Assembly (NCBI RefSeq): GCF_000231115.1 | Contig: NW_006889844.1 | Location: forward strand, 25,841 to 89,840 | DNA length: 64,000 bases | Reading direction: 5' to 3' | Source of the DNA: Vittaforma corneae ATCC 50505 | Lineage: Eukaryota; Microsporidia; Nosematidae | Shown: positions 39,181 through 50,332 of the stretch, piece by piece | Position numbering within the stretch: the stretch's first letter is position 1 | Layout of the letters: every line of letters begins with the position of its first letter | Notes under the pieces: model-generated | Seen by the model: only the letters and a program-made list of their open reading frames with translations | The model's database searches: none | Told to the model about the DNA's origin: nothing | Made by a program: the position numbers and the translations under genes

Positions 39181-42009
39181 TTATTCAAAAATAATTGCAA
39201 CATCAATCATATCGCCCTCTTTCTCTGGCAGAACATCTAAATATACCAAAAATTGCCCTTCTTTCTTTTTGCACAGCTCTGAAATAGTCTTTTCAAGATT
39301 CAAATCATACTTTGAACATAGATTCCAGTAAATAACCTTTGAACCGAATGAAACCATGCTTACCTCATCTCCAATTTCATCTCGAATTTGCTGAATAATA
39401 TTCTTCAGAGTGCCATCCTTGAATTCAAGTCTTGACCAGACAGTATACTTTATCTTCTTGCCCTTATTTTCATAAAACAGCTCCTTGGGCTTAACAAGCT
39501 CGGTTGAAGCAAGGAAGGGCGCTGCAAGGTCTACATAGGAGTTTCGGAAGGGGATACCCGACAGATCCGCACCAACGTGCTTGGCCACTTTTTCTTTCTG
39601 CGTCGCATACTTGATTATTTCAATAGCTGCTAGTCCCGAAACAATAGCAGTCGTGGTGGCTATCGCTGGTATAATTCTTCCCGCAATTCCTCTAATAAAA
39701 TGCTTTGATTTCTCTTTTATTTTGTAATTTCTTGCCCTTAAATTGGCTGCCGAATATACAAAGTCAACATGCCAAGAATCCTTATCAAACTCAAGGGGAG
39801 TTAGTTGGGAAAAGTTGGAGTTGGAATTTTCAAAATGAATGGGGTTGGGCTCTTTTAGGCTCAACACATTTTCTAGGAATGCATAAACCTCATCTCTAGA
39901 AATCTTTCTAACTTTAAAGCACTCTGCATAAAGATTGGCTGTTGAATGGACAAAGATAATGTGTAATTTGTCATTAATATTGAAGGAGATTGGGGAAGGC
40001 ACTTTCTTCGGGGGGCTCCAGAACATATTGCCTTGATCATCAACATGGTCGGGAGGAAAGGTATTAAGGAGATTTTGAATAGAGGTAGAGAAGCTGTTAA
40101 CAAACATGGAGAGAGCAGCCTTTAAACATTCCTCAACGTTCTTCGGAGCAGAGTCGTATATATCCTGAAGACCAGGATCCTTGCTTTCCAGGTATTCTTT
40201 TGCGTCCTGGACCCTCTCATTAAAGTGAAGCTTGAATTCACTCATGGCCCACTCAATGGTGTGCTCGATAGAATAAGGATAGGACTTAATAGTGCAAAGG
40301 GGAATGGACTTCTCCTGGGGATCAGAACTGGAGGAGTAACTTTCAGAGATAAAAGGAACCACAACCTGCACGTGCCCTTTAGTTCCCAAGGTACCTGCAT
40401 CTATCATAGGTCTCCTCATCTGAATGCATCTCCTGTCCATATAAGCCCTAGCTTCAACATTGTCAAGAGCATTTGAGATTAGGTCGTGGTGGGAAATAAG
40501 CTTATCAGAGAAAACATTTTCGTTTTCGTGATTTACAGGAAGGGTATAGGCAGTAATATTATTTACCCTGCATGCAGACACATGGCCACTTTCATTAGCC
40601 GGTGTGCCGCATTTGTTGCTGCTGGCAAGCTTGTCACAGTAGTCCCCGTTGAGCTCTAGCACCCGCTTCACAGCTGACTCGGACTTCATCTTCGATACAT
40701 CCTCAGTTCTAAACAGAAACTGTCTATTCAGATTACTTTGCTCAATTGAGTCCATGTCAGTAACACTGATCAGCCCATCAGCTCCAATTCCACTGCATAC
40801 AAAATTCTTTAGATTCTCACAGCCAATTGCTCCCGCTCCTACTAGGAATATTTTCATTTCCCTTATCCTTCTAAACCCATCGTCTCCAAACAGTTTAATC
40901 ATATCATAATAACGACTGGATTCGTCCCCATTGCTGTCATTCTCAATATAGGCATCGGAACAATCAAAGTAGTAGAACTGCTGGACAGGTGTGAATTTGG
41001 AACTAGCCGCCTTGATTACTTCCTGAGCTGCAAATCCTCCGATGACTGAACACACAGGTGGTATTAAACAGCCCCTTGTTTTACTAAATTGGCCTTCTAA
41101 CATGTCTTTCTGCTCAAAATTATTACGTATCTCTCCGTAGATAAACAGGTCGTGAAGTGCTCTGGGCTTCTTTACATTGCTAAACTCAAAATCCATTATT
41201 TGAGGAGACTCTAAAGACTCCCTAAGACTTTTAAATTCAATTGTGGAGGGTATCTTTACCTGCTCATAATCTCCTCCTATCTTTAGCTTATCACAAGAAT
41301 ACCCTTCCAATTTGAATTGGCTTCTGCTGATTACTGACACACCATATATTGCATTATCAATCTTAACGCTATTTCCAGTCTCGAAAGAGTGATGTGTGCC
41401 TTCCACAATGGTAAGGACACCCTCGGGCGTTATATCATTTATCACCCCAGTACTTGCAGGCTCACCGTCCTTGTCTATGCATGTGTGGAGTTGAAAATCA
41501 CAGAACAGCTGCGTAAATAATCCTGACGCATTGGCCATGACAAATTTTATGCCTTTTAAATGGCATAGATCATTTAAGCGCAAATTTTCCTCTAAGGATT
41601 GATTAACGGAAACAACAATGTCGTGATCCTCTAGTTGAATGTTCTCTGCTACTTTTATTTCCACGTACTTATTCAGATTCCTTAACTGTTCGAGAACTGC
41701 AGAATCCCTTTGCTGCCCCAGATTATCCCTGGAGAAGTAATATCCTGAGCACATAGAGCGAGGTGTTACTGCTCCTTTATCATAGATGGAAACATATCTT
41801 ATTCCTGCTAGACATACATTCTTGGCTATTTCCTGACCTAATCCATCCATTCCTATAATGAGCACTTTGGTACCCATCATCTTAACCATTGCCTCATGTC
41901 CGATGACATAGAGCTGTCTACTGTACAGCTCTTCGTCAACCCTTAGATTTTCCTCATCGCCGTTACTTTTTGCATTTCTTTCTTTATTGTTTTCTTGTGA
42001 AGAGTTCAT
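39181..42009 (-). CDS. UBA1: Ubiquitin-activating enzyme E1 (UBA1)
   Basis: 942 aa, intact. Charges ubiquitin with ATP and passes it to E2 enzymes. It has the inactive and active adenylation halves: ELYSRQLYVIGHEAM with IIGMDGLGQEIAKN, and the active GAGAIGCENLKN with DMDSIEQSNLNRQFLFR. The catalytic Cys is in IPLCTIK (about residue 572), and the TTAIVSGLAAIEIIK and C-terminal ubiquitin-fold regions are present. Two ATGs lie at the start (42018 and 42009). CCC falls between them, nine bases before the second, so 42009 is preferred. Confidence 0.97.
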   Translation of the reverse strand: MNSSQENNKERNAKSNGDEENLRVDEELYSRQLYVIGHEAMVKMMGTKVLIIGMDGLGQEIAKNVCLAGIRYVSIYDKGAVTPRSMCSGYYFSRDNLGQQRDSAVLEQLRNLNKYVEIKVAENIQLEDHDIVVSVNQSLEENLRLNDLCHLKGIKFVMANASGLFTQLFCDFQLHTCIDKDGEPASTGVINDITPEGVLTIVEGTHHSFETGNSVKIDNAIYGVSVISRSQFKLEGYSCDKLKIGGDYEQVKIPSTIEFKSLRESLESPQIMDFEFSNVKKPRALHDLFIYGEIRNNFEQKDMLEGQFSKTRGCLIPPVCSVIGGFAAQEVIKAASSKFTPVQQFYYFDCSDAYIENDSNGDESSRYYDMIKLFGDDGFRRIREMKIFLVGAGAIGCENLKNFVCSGIGADGLISVTDMDSIEQSNLNRQFLFRTEDVSKMKSESAVKRVLELNGDYCDKLASSNKCGTPANESGHVSACRVNNITAYTLPVNHENENVFSDKLISHHDLISNALDNVEARAYMDRRCIQMRRPMIDAGTLGTKGHVQVVVPFISESYSSSSDPQEKSIPLCTIKSYPYSIEHTIEWAMSEFKLHFNERVQDAKEYLESKDPGLQDIYDSAPKNVEECLKAALSMFVNSFSTSIQNLLNTFPPDHVDDQGNMFWSPPKKVPSPISFNINDKLHIIFVHSTANLYAECFKVRKISRDEVYAFLENVLSLKEPNPIHFENSNSNFSQLTPLEFDKDSWHVDFVYSAANLRARNYKIKEKSKHFIRGIAGRIIPAIATTTAIVSGLAAIEIIKYATQKEKVAKHVGADLSGIPFRNSYVDLAAPFLASTELVKPKELFYENKGKKIKYTVWSRLEFKDGTLKNIIQQIRDEIGDEVSMVSFGSKVIYWNLCSKYDLNLEKTISELCKKKEGQFLVYLDVLPEKEGDMIDVAIIFE

Positions 42010-42376
42010 GCAGGGCATGGATTTTTTTGTTTTTATGCAAAATAATACAAATAAAAAGTAAAGTAATGTCTTTATTTATGAATAGCCCGAGTCGTCTCAT
42101 TATCAATCACAGCATTCTGACTTAAATAGCTAACTGAAGCAAGGTATCTGTCAAAGGCTTAGTACATTTATTGATGACACCTTAAGCATCGTTAATTTCT
42201 TTTCAGCTTCTAGTGCTGGATTGTAATTCTCTCCAGCAAGTACCATTCCATCCTGAACAGCAAATCTGTGCACCTGCAGGTTTTCGGTGTAGTCCAAAGC
42301 AGGCTAGAAAATCCAATGAATGCAAATGGCCGATAGTGGGGTATCACTGGGAAGTATGGCAGCAAATAGTAGCTTT
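42010..42376. other. Intergenic, nothing recognised
   Basis: About 370 bases upstream of UBA1 and downstream of RAD4. Frames present are short and look non-coding. Confidence 0.4.
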
Positions 42377-43669
42377 CTATGACAGCCCTACCCTTTTCCT
42401 TATTTCCGCCATCCTCATAACTTTTCTTATAAATCTTCTCCATTCCCCAATCGTTTTTTCAATCTTTTCAATCTCCTCAACCATCCCTTTATAATACTCT
42501 TTTTCTTTAATAAAGTAATTGGTTATGAAGCAGTACTTCTTTTCAATATAAAACCCTCTTTTAATTTTTTCCTTTCCTCGGTGACCAACGATGCATTCTG
42601 CAAAATTAAGATTCAAGTCAATGGCTATTTGAGGATCATAGTCAACATAAACACAGCCTTTTGGGGTGAAGTTGGGATGGAAGGCATCCATGACTGAACC
42701 AGTGATACTTCTGATGTCAACAGGTTCGGTTTGAAACTCTGCATACAGCCTCTTGCCCTTATATATTCTATAAGGTTTGGTAACATCGTACTTGTTATCT
42801 TTAAGTACTCTTCCCTGATAATACCATCCGTTCTCCGTCCTTAGTTTTACAATGTTATTCTTTGGAAACACGGGCTTGCCTTTATAATATCCAAAGACTG
42901 GTCTTTTTGGATAGATTGTTTCGTTGAAACGACAACACTCTTCTAACATGTAAATAGGGTGTATTTTAATTTTAGACAGGCACTGAGGAATAGATCTCAA
43001 TCTCTGGCTATCTAGCATGCTGAATGCACTACAATCAAATCGATTCATTTCAAAGCTATATCCATTACCTTCTCTATCTTTGCGTCCAAATACCTGCTCT
43101 TTCTGCACAAATTCGTTTATGATTTTGACAAAAAAGTGATGGTGTGAGTACTTTTTAGAAAAATTGACAGTTTGATCGGAAATAAAGCCATTGAAATCGA
43201 CAGAAAAACACAATCCATCCACCGTAGATTTGTATTTAACGACGGTACTGTTCAGAGAATATTCTAGAAATGACTCTATCTCTTTTCCGAGGCTAAAGTA
43301 GATTCTACAGGGAATACTGTTTGCATTTAGATTTACAAAAAGTGAAATATTCCCATCAAAAGGAGGAGCGAAGCAATGTTTCGGGCCTTTAACACCAGGG
43401 AACAGGCCACAGAACATTCCCATGCATGCGCTATTTATACCACCTTCTGAGATGTCCTTGCAAATATTCTCGAATTTCTCGTAGTCATTCAAGCCACCAG
43501 CAAGGATGTATTCCCTTTCCATTCTCAGACACTCAATTATAAACAAAAACTGGTGAAGAATCTTCAATTTTGATAGCTTATTGGATGCTCTTGTTTTTTT
43601 CTGCGCCACGGTAAGTTTTAATTCATCAACAGAGGCCGAGTCCCAGCTTTCACTTGAACTATTTTTCAT
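42377..43669 (-). CDS. RAD4: RAD4/XPC damage-recognition protein
   Basis: 430 aa. Recognises bulky DNA lesions in nucleotide-excision repair. The C-terminal beta-hairpin domains are clear: HPIYMLEECCRFNETIYPK (BHD1), a GYYKGKPVFPKNNIVKLRT segment followed by WYYQGRVLK (BHD2), and FHPNFTPKGCVYVDYD with AECIVGHRGK (BHD3). The N-terminal transglutaminase-like part is reduced and poorly conserved. The frame also opens from upstream ATGs; the one at 43669 has TGCCCTC about 14 bases upstream and is preferred. A Lys/Arg-rich tail follows BHD3. Confidence 0.9.
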   Translation of the reverse strand: MKNSSSESWDSASVDELKLTVAQKKTRASNKLSKLKILHQFLFIIECLRMEREYILAGGLNDYEKFENICKDISEGGINSACMGMFCGLFPGVKGPKHCFAPPFDGNISLFVNLNANSIPCRIYFSLGKEIESFLEYSLNSTVVKYKSTVDGLCFSVDFNGFISDQTVNFSKKYSHHHFFVKIINEFVQKEQVFGRKDREGNGYSFEMNRFDCSAFSMLDSQRLRSIPQCLSKIKIHPIYMLEECCRFNETIYPKRPVFGYYKGKPVFPKNNIVKLRTENGWYYQGRVLKDNKYDVTKPYRIYKGKRLYAEFQTEPVDIRSITGSVMDAFHPNFTPKGCVYVDYDPQIAIDLNLNFAECIVGHRGKEKIKRGFYIEKKYCFITNYFIKEKEYYKGMVEEIEKIEKTIGEWRRFIRKVMRMAEIRKRVGLS

Positions 43670-43900
43670 ACACTGTCTTGTTTGAGGGCAGCGAAAGAGC
43701 ATAATATCACATGTCAGCCAGATGCAAAGCAAATACTAAATGTAAGTATAGGATGTTAAGCAAAGCATTAAGTAGACAGTCAAATATGATTTACTTTAGC
43801 CGTAAGAGTAAATAGCATCTAACTAAAAACAGTCAACATTAACATAAAGATAGACAAGGTTGTAATAAAGTCAAACTGTGAAGTAGAAAAGGAAAGTAAT

Positions 43901-45052
43901 TTAATAATCACCTGTAACCTCTGGCTTAGATATGCCATAGAAGGCCCTCTTCTCTTCGGCAGTCTGGAATCTTCCTCTTCCATTCTTAGAGGATGTGTCA
44001 ATAAACTTGATGACGATATCTTCTGTAGTCTTCTTGGGTAGAAGTGACTTCCTAAGAGTCACTACTCTTTTACGCGGACCTGTTACAGGCCCCTTAACCA
44101 TGATATAGTCATTCTTAACACTACCATAGTTAACAAAGCCACCCAAGGGATTGATGGTCTTAACTGTCAGGTCAAAGTCGGTCACAACCGGGTCATTTCC
44201 GTTTCCTATAGCATAGACAGCCAGATTCATCTGGGTTCTCCTGTGGAAACCAAGCTGACCTGCCCTAGCTACCGAATACATAACTCTTGAGGGATGCCAC
44301 GCACCAATACAGGCCACTTTACGAATGCCCTTGTTAGTCTTTCGCGGGAGTATCCTGACTCCCCATCTCTTAATAACACCCTGGAACCCCTTACCCTTGG
44401 TTACCCCAATGGTGTCAATCAGCTCATTCTCGGAGAATACCTCGGAAATGGGTATTTCCCTTTCAAGTCTTTCAATAGCAAAATCAACCTTCTCCGAAAT
44501 AGATCCACCATTCACCTGAATTTCAGCAATATGCGCCTTCTTCTGATGGATAGGCCTTATTTTATAAACTTGGGAGTGTGCAAGAACTCTTATAACATCC
44601 GATGTCTTCTTGAGTTCCTCAATATCGTCTTGGCTGAATCCTACAGTCTTTCTAAGGTCAGTGTACTTCATTCCCGGCACAAATCTTTTTGTGAACATTC
44701 TTCTGATCACTCCCTCGCTCATGTGCTCGGCAAGGACAACCTTGGTTCTCTTAAGACCACCGATGGTCCTTTGATAGCCTACAACACCGTGGATGACCAT
44801 GGGCGGAGTCTCAAGAATGGTAACAGCTTCAAGGAGCTCCTTGGTCTGAGACTTGGTCTTGCTCTTAACCTCCTTGGACCGTATAACATGTGTCATACCA
44901 GCCTTGTATGAAAGAAAGGCTGTAAGATGGCAGGGCTGGGTGGAGTCATCCCTTGGAAATGCTTTAATGCTTGGTCTGATAGACGAGGCTCTCCTCTTTG
45001 GTCTGAACTGCAGCGAGCCGTGTCTTGGCGCTCTGAACTTTCTGCAACTCAT
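43901..45052 (-). CDS. RPL3: Ribosomal protein uL3 (RPL3)
   Basis: 383 aa, full length. A large-subunit protein near the peptidyl-transferase centre. Family landmarks in order: [48 protein letters not shown], and a [19 protein letters not shown] segment followed by [11 protein letters not shown]. The frame runs 111 bases further upstream without support. The ATG at 45052 starts the conserved MSCRKF sequence and has GCCCACCA directly before it, plus two AAATTT boxes. Confidence 0.98.
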   Translation of the reverse strand: MSCRKFRAPRHGSLQFRPKRRASSIRPSIKAFPRDDSTQPCHLTAFLSYKAGMTHVIRSKEVKSKTKSQTKELLEAVTILETPPMVIHGVVGYQRTIGGLKRTKVVLAEHMSEGVIRRMFTKRFVPGMKYTDLRKTVGFSQDDIEELKKTSDVIRVLAHSQVYKIRPIHQKKAHIAEIQVNGGSISEKVDFAIERLEREIPISEVFSENELIDTIGVTKGKGFQGVIKRWGVRILPRKTNKGIRKVACIGAWHPSRVMYSVARAGQLGFHRRTQMNLAVYAIGNGNDPVVTDFDLTVKTINPLGGFVNYGSVKNDYIMVKGPVTGPRKRVVTLRKSLLPKKTTEDIVIKFIDTSSKNGRGRFQTAEEKRAFYGISKPEVTGDY

Positions 45053-45068
45053 TGGTGGGCAAGAAACG

Positions 45069-45087
45069 AAAAATTTTAAAAAATTTT
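45069..45087 (-). promoter_or_regulatory. Double AAATTT box of RPL3
   Basis: Two adjacent AAAAATTTT-type boxes 17-35 bases before the RPL3 ATG at 45052, followed by GCCCACCA. Confidence 0.7.
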
Positions 45088-45159
45088 GCACTTTGAAACT
45101 AAAAACAAATTCGATGCGCCACTTGAATGTTATATTTAAAATGCAAAGCCATAAATATT

Positions 45160-46053
45160 TCATAGTGCTTTTCTATTGTGAATCATCCAGTCAAATATAC
45201 CATCATCCTCCAGTCCCCGAGATCTCAGTCCATTTTCAAACAAAGACTCAAGATACTCGTAATTGGGACTTTCCTCATACTGAAGATTCCGCACATGAAT
45301 CAAATAAAGATAGATTTCGTTTGGAAGACCGTCACATAGATTATATATTGTTGTGCGCTGTTTAACCTCCTTTATTAGTGCATATTTTTCAAACTTATTT
45401 TCTGCCTTTAAGCCTTGCCAGGGCAACTGTCCTTTCATAAAATAAACTAGCATAAACCCAAGGCTTTCAAGATCATCTCTTCTACTCTGCTCGTATCCAA
45501 GATGGGTGTTTAATGATGCATATCGTGCTGTTCCCGTTAAATTCTTGTCTTGTTTTAGCGGTCGGTGCAGGAGTGTGCTGGGATTTCTAAACTCCTTAGA
45601 TAGGCCGTAGTCAATAAGATAAAGCTTGGTCATAGACTTGTCGGTCATAAAATTATCAGGCTTAATATCTCTGTGAATGTAGTGTCTGTGGTGTAGATAC
45701 TCAATTCTATTCAGGCAATACTTTCCTATCATAAAAACTGTTTTTAACGAAAACATTCGGTTCAGTGAACTATAAAGCTTTTCTAGACTGGCTCCTAGCA
45801 GCTCCATGGTCATGCAGTTAAGATAAGAACTGTCTATCTCAATCTTTCCATATTCGTACACTTTTGGAGTATTTATGCCGGCTATTCTCCTGTATACGGA
45901 AAATTCATGTTTAAGCTGGAAAATTGAGGTCTTTTTCTCAATCTTCAAGGCTAGTTTCGTTCCAGTGACCTTATCTATGCATTCGTAGATTTCTCCAAAG
46001 GCTCCTTGGGAGACCTTGGAGACGATTTTGATGTTCTTCAGCTCTGTTGACAT
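45160..46053 (-). CDS. Casein kinase 1 family kinase
   Basis: 297 aa, essentially the catalytic domain alone. CK1 hallmarks are present: [26 protein letters not shown], the [11 protein letters not shown] loop, and [22 protein letters not shown] with [16 protein letters not shown]. Hrr25-type CK1 acts in ribosome biogenesis, vesicle traffic and meiosis. There is no lipidation motif or long tail, so I cannot tell Hrr25 from the Yck class by sequence alone, although the lack of a C-terminal Cys pair favours Hrr25. The ATG at 46053 follows AAAATTTTCCC. Confidence 0.95.
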   Translation of the reverse strand: MSTELKNIKIVSKVSQGAFGEIYECIDKVTGTKLALKIEKKTSIFQLKHEFSVYRRIAGINTPKVYEYGKIEIDSSYLNCMTMELLGASLEKLYSSLNRMFSLKTVFMIGKYCLNRIEYLHHRHYIHRDIKPDNFMTDKSMTKLYLIDYGLSKEFRNPSTLLHRPLKQDKNLTGTARYASLNTHLGYEQSRRDDLESLGFMLVYFMKGQLPWQGLKAENKFEKYALIKEVKQRTTIYNLCDGLPNEIYLYLIHVRNLQYEESPNYEYLESLFENGLRSRGLEDDGIFDWMIHNRKAL

Positions 46054-46063
46054 ACTCCAGACT

Positions 46064-46074
46064 GGGAAAATTTT
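46064..46074 (-). promoter_or_regulatory. AAAATTTT plus CCC of casein kinase 1
   Basis: AAAATTTTCCC on the minus strand, about 10 bases before the ATG at 46053. Confidence 0.5.
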
Positions 46075-46359
46075 GAAAATGTAAAATGCTTCGAGTATAT
46101 AATCAATCACACAGATAATATTACAGAAAGCACAATCTTGTGCTGCAGTATTTGTGATACTGGCTGGATGTAATATAGAACAGTCAGGTATGCCTTTGTG
46201 ATAACACCACAATGACAAATCTTTGTTAGTTCTTTTCAGTCGAATTGCTTTATTTAAATAAAAAATCGTATGAAAGAGTGTCTAGCTGATTGCAAGTTCC
46301 ATATCCTTTGTATATAGTTTGAATTAAACAGCATGGCTAAGTAAATCAAAACTTCCATT

Positions 46360-47886
46360 ATGTCTGACATTCTTGCAAAGATTCATCCCCAACATAAAAT
46401 GCTGAGATCTCTCCAAAAACAAAAACTAGTAAAAATGTTAAGCCCAGAAAACCCACCATTCAAGATTCTAATTCTGGATAGTGCTACCCAAGAAATTCTG
46501 GGCCCAATATTGAAAGTTTCTGACCTGAGAGATGCAGGCGTAACTGCACACTTTTTGGCTTCTATGTCGCGGTCACCAATAAAGGATGCTCCTGCTCTTT
46601 ATTTTGTAAGCTCAGTAGAGTCGATAGAAAAAGACCTGAACAGAGATTTGTACGGCTCGTATTACATCAACTCCTCATTTGCCTTTAAAAGAAGTGATTT
46701 GGAGAAGATGGCTGCGGTGGCCAGTGGAAAGCAGATTGCCTTGAAAATCCAGTCCGTGTTCGACCAATTCCTCCAATTTATTTCACTTCAGGACGACCTG
46801 TTTACCCTAAACATCACAAGTAGCTTTACAAATAGAAATACAGATGCCTTTCTAAGACGTTCGGTCTCGGGATTGATGAGTGTGTTTTGCACCTTGAACG
46901 AAGTGCCGTTTATTATTTCAAAAGAGTGTGAGTTGGGGAAAATGCTTGAGCAGAAAATTAAAAACACAAAAATAATCAAAGGCGGAATAAAGAAGCCTCT
47001 TCTTATCATTCTGAACAGAGACTTTGATGTATCTACGCCCACAAAACACGTTATGGGATATGTAGAGCTAATTCACGACATTTTTAATATTAAGTTAAAT
47101 AAGGCAGAGAACATTAACATCGACACTGATTGCGAATTCTACAAAACAAACATGTTCTTGGATTTCCCAACAGTTGCTGACACTGTTAACAAAGAGTTGC
47201 ATGCGTATAAGAAGGAACTAGCCTTGAGAAGCCTAAATGAAAAGAGCGACAAAGCGCAGATCCAGGCAGCACTTGAGAGCGCGCCACATTTGCAGAAGAA
47301 AAGCGAAATAGTCAACAATAACCTGACATTGTGTTCAAAGGTTTTAGACCAGGTGAAGGAAAGAAAAATGGATGACTTTTACAGCATGGAAGAAAACTTT
47401 GATCAAAATGAAATAATGGAGCTGTGTAGCTGTGGAACAGACAATGACATACTACGGCTATGCATTCAACTGATCGGATCTAAAAACTCGGATCTGATTG
47501 AACCTATTTTGCAGAAGAGAGGTATTGACTCAAAGATTGTAAACTACTTCAGAAAAATGATTAAGAACGAACAAGGATTTGGTGCAAAAGTCAAAAGCTT
47601 ACTTTTCAAAAAGAGTCTTCCAATTTACTCACAGATAGAATCAATATTTTCACAGATTAAGAATCAGAATTTTGATGGATTGGAGATCTACGATCCGTCA
47701 TACACTGGAATTTATCAAAGCGAGATTTCAAGAATAGTTGTATACATCAACGGCGGAGCAACATATTCTGAATTAAAAAGCTTGAAGGAGCTAGAGCAAG
47801 TTATAAAGATACCGATAGTTTTAGGTGGGAGTGAGATCCTAAATGCAAATGAGTTTATCAGGCAAGTTTCAATTGAAAACCAATGA
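46360..47886 (+). CDS. SLY1: SLY1-type Sec1/Munc18 protein
   Basis: 508 aa. SM proteins bind syntaxins and promote SNARE fusion; Sly1 serves ER-Golgi traffic with the Ufe1 and Sed5 syntaxins. The N-terminal FKILILDSATQEILGPILKVSDLRDAGVT matches Sly1 domain 1, followed by DAPALYFV and YGSYYINSSFAF. Further on come LLIILNRDFDVSTP and the closing VVYINGGATYSELKSL. It is shorter than yeast (666 aa). The start at 46360 has ACTTCC upstream. A syntaxin-18/UFE1-like gene lies about 5 kb away. Confidence 0.88.
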   Translation: MSDILAKIHPQHKMLRSLQKQKLVKMLSPENPPFKILILDSATQEILGPILKVSDLRDAGVTAHFLASMSRSPIKDAPALYFVSSVESIEKDLNRDLYGSYYINSSFAFKRSDLEKMAAVASGKQIALKIQSVFDQFLQFISLQDDLFTLNITSSFTNRNTDAFLRRSVSGLMSVFCTLNEVPFIISKECELGKMLEQKIKNTKIIKGGIKKPLLIILNRDFDVSTPTKHVMGYVELIHDIFNIKLNKAENINIDTDCEFYKTNMFLDFPTVADTVNKELHAYKKELALRSLNEKSDKAQIQAALESAPHLQKKSEIVNNNLTLCSKVLDQVKERKMDDFYSMEENFDQNEIMELCSCGTDNDILRLCIQLIGSKNSDLIEPILQKRGIDSKIVNYFRKMIKNEQGFGAKVKSLLFKKSLPIYSQIESIFSQIKNQNFDGLEIYDPSYTGIYQSEISRIVVYINGGATYSELKSLKELEQVIKIPIVLGGSEILNANEFIRQVSIENQ

Positions 47887-48060
47887 AGTAAATCTAGCAT
47901 ATTGATTCATAGATGTTTTTCGAACTTTTGTCCATATTTTGCAGCATATTAAAATTTTTGAAAGAGGCAACGCTGATTACGAAACACATCCAGAAAATAC
48001 ATTGGAGATTACATTTGCGCATCTTCATTTTATCGGAGCACTATTTAGTCCTATTCAAGT

Positions 48061-50029
48061 TTACTGATTGGATAGAGGTTTGAGGTTGTTTTTGGATATA
48101 AACATGTCGAAGTACTTCCTAAATCCCTTACAGTCTGCAAACTCATATGCTTTTTGGGTAATTTTCCCCAGCATTCTCTTGTTTTGGATTTTTTTTGCAC
48201 TGCCAACATCTTCTTTGAACGTTTCCAACTTTAGCTCAAGTTTCCGAAGCAAATACCTGACCCAAAGCAGATTGGATTTTGGGCTAAAGGCTTTCCAGTT
48301 TGATTTGCATGCTTTCCTTGCTTCCACATATATCTCAAACTGCATATCAACACTTCTATCCCCTTCAAACAGCCATTCTTGTGCATTCAAATCTGTATAT
48401 ACAATTTTATCCGTCTCCAGCCTGGCAAAGTTAAAATCAATGATATACACCATCGAATTCTTGATCATGATGTTTCCCCAGTGCATGTCCCTGTGCTCAA
48501 ATTTGAATCTTTCCTCTAAACTACAGATGGCACTTAGGAGCTGATCAATAAAATCAACGACTTCTGTAAAATTTTTAAATCTATACTTTTCCAAATCGCA
48601 TCCACAGTCATTCATCACTAGTACTCCATAGAGTTGATCGTCGTTCGACTGTGAGGGTCTAGGGTTGTCTCCATTCGCAAAACTGTCCCAGGCTCTGAGG
48701 TACTCCTGCGAATATCCGCCTTTAATTAGCAGTCTATCTACAAGCTTGCATACTCCGGCCTCACTTTTCAGAACATCCAAAATGAATGCTTCCTTGCAAA
48801 ACGATTCAATGCTATACCATTGATTAAAGGGAATGATTTTGTATATCAGATTCCCAATTTTGTAGACTTCTGAGAACGATGCTTCTCCAATCTTCACAGG
48901 ATTCGAGGGCATTTCGTCGAAGGTGACTGTTCGTAGATTTAGCATCGCTTTGAGCTCTTCAAATGAATAAGCATCCGAGTTGTCTTCCTTCGTCTTTGAT
49001 CTAATTTGCAATTTACAAAGCCTATCTTGCTTGGGCATGCTTGCTATTTTAATATTGACTTGGCTAGAACTAACTCCAATGCCATGCACGCTCTTTGGAG
49101 TAGGCTCTAGCTCTACTTTCTCGGAAATAATCCTATTTTTAATAGTTTCATTTACAAATAAAGCAGTTTCACCATCTCTATCAAAACTGTGACTAGAAAA
49201 TCTCCTCAGCACACCATTTTTGTGAATGTTCTTGTCATTGATGGCCCCCGAAGAGCTGAGCTCGTCCATTTCACTATTTTTAATTGTTTTTGCACTGTCT
49301 GTCAAGTATTTATCGCAATCTTTAAAACAGCTGTAAATATTTTCCCGACTAGTCATATTTTGCTTAAGTTCAAAAAAGTTTTTGAAAAACCACACTGTCT
49401 TCAATATGCCTGCTGTTGATATTTTTGATGAATTCTGTGCTGATATCTACGACCCACTGATTGCTGATATTTTGAACATTTCCTTCATCCTCCCAGTCAC
49501 ATTCAATGCACAGCGTTGGGAATTGATGATCCATTAATTCACTATTGGCATTCTTGAATGTTAAAGGATCGTCCATAAAATAATGAGCACACTTTTCCTT
49601 TGTTCGATCTTCAAGAATATTCCCTGCAAATAATCCCCGTTTTGTATCATCACACAAATCTATTTCTGATTCTGTATAATTTTTGGGCACAATCTGTACT
49701 TCAGTATTAGAATTGTTCTGAAAATCATAGACATGGCTGTCAGATTTTTGCATATTTTCGGAAATTTCCATCATCATTATGTCGCAACCAACCTCACAGT
49801 TGGATAGCAAATCATTAAAGGATTTCTTTTTTAACTTATTGCTATTTTGAGGCTCAGCAAAATTCAGGAAATCAATTTGAGAAGAGCTTCGAGATAAACT
49901 AGGATGGATACTAGGATGCACATGCTCGTGCTCACAAGAATGGCCATGTGGCAATTTGTTGCTGTTTATACTAAGGAAACTCAGGCTCTTTGTGGATTTT
50001 TTGAATTTATCTTGTCCAGACTCATCCAT
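48061..50029 (-). CDS. Haspin kinase with N-terminal extension (one frameshift)
   Basis: About 655 aa. Haspin phosphorylates histone H3 Thr3 to recruit the Aurora complex to centromeres. The C-terminal kinase domain has KIGEASFSEVYK, GVLVMNDCG, EHRDMHWGNIMI and IIDFNFARLE, the haspin form with no standard DFG. A long acidic, Ser-rich N-terminal part reads in another frame from an ATG at 50029. That ATG has AGCCCTAG directly upstream, which argues it is the true start. The frames meet at an A6 run (plus 49372-49377) carrying one extra base. Confidence 0.88.
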
Positions 50030-50332
50030 CTAGGGCTAAACAAACTGCTGTATGAATCAAATAGAAAGAGGATGTATTTGCGAGCAGATATGATGAATAA
50101 CCATGTCTGCCAATCTACGTGAAAATAGCGCCATTTTGAGCCATATACAAATGCACAGCTAAGTAAAGCTATTATTTGTTGGTTTCTTCAGGTTTAGGAA
50201 TTATTAAGTGAAAGCTTCTGTGCCAGCAGTTACCTGTAGCAACATACTCGACGATTTGTTCGTGAATGCGGGACTTATGTTGAACAGAGGCTATCTGAAA
50301 ATACATCACCTGCACTGAGAGTACCCATACCA

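Noticed and set aside
43733..43900. Search for tRNA genes in gaps across the window (this gap given as an example).
   Set aside because: No A-box/B-box pair with a foldable cloverleaf was found by eye; a tRNA scan would be decisive.
49370..50029. A separate 219-aa gene upstream of haspin.
   Set aside because: It ends at a homopolymer overlapping the haspin frame, and the CCC motif marks its ATG as the start of the joined gene.
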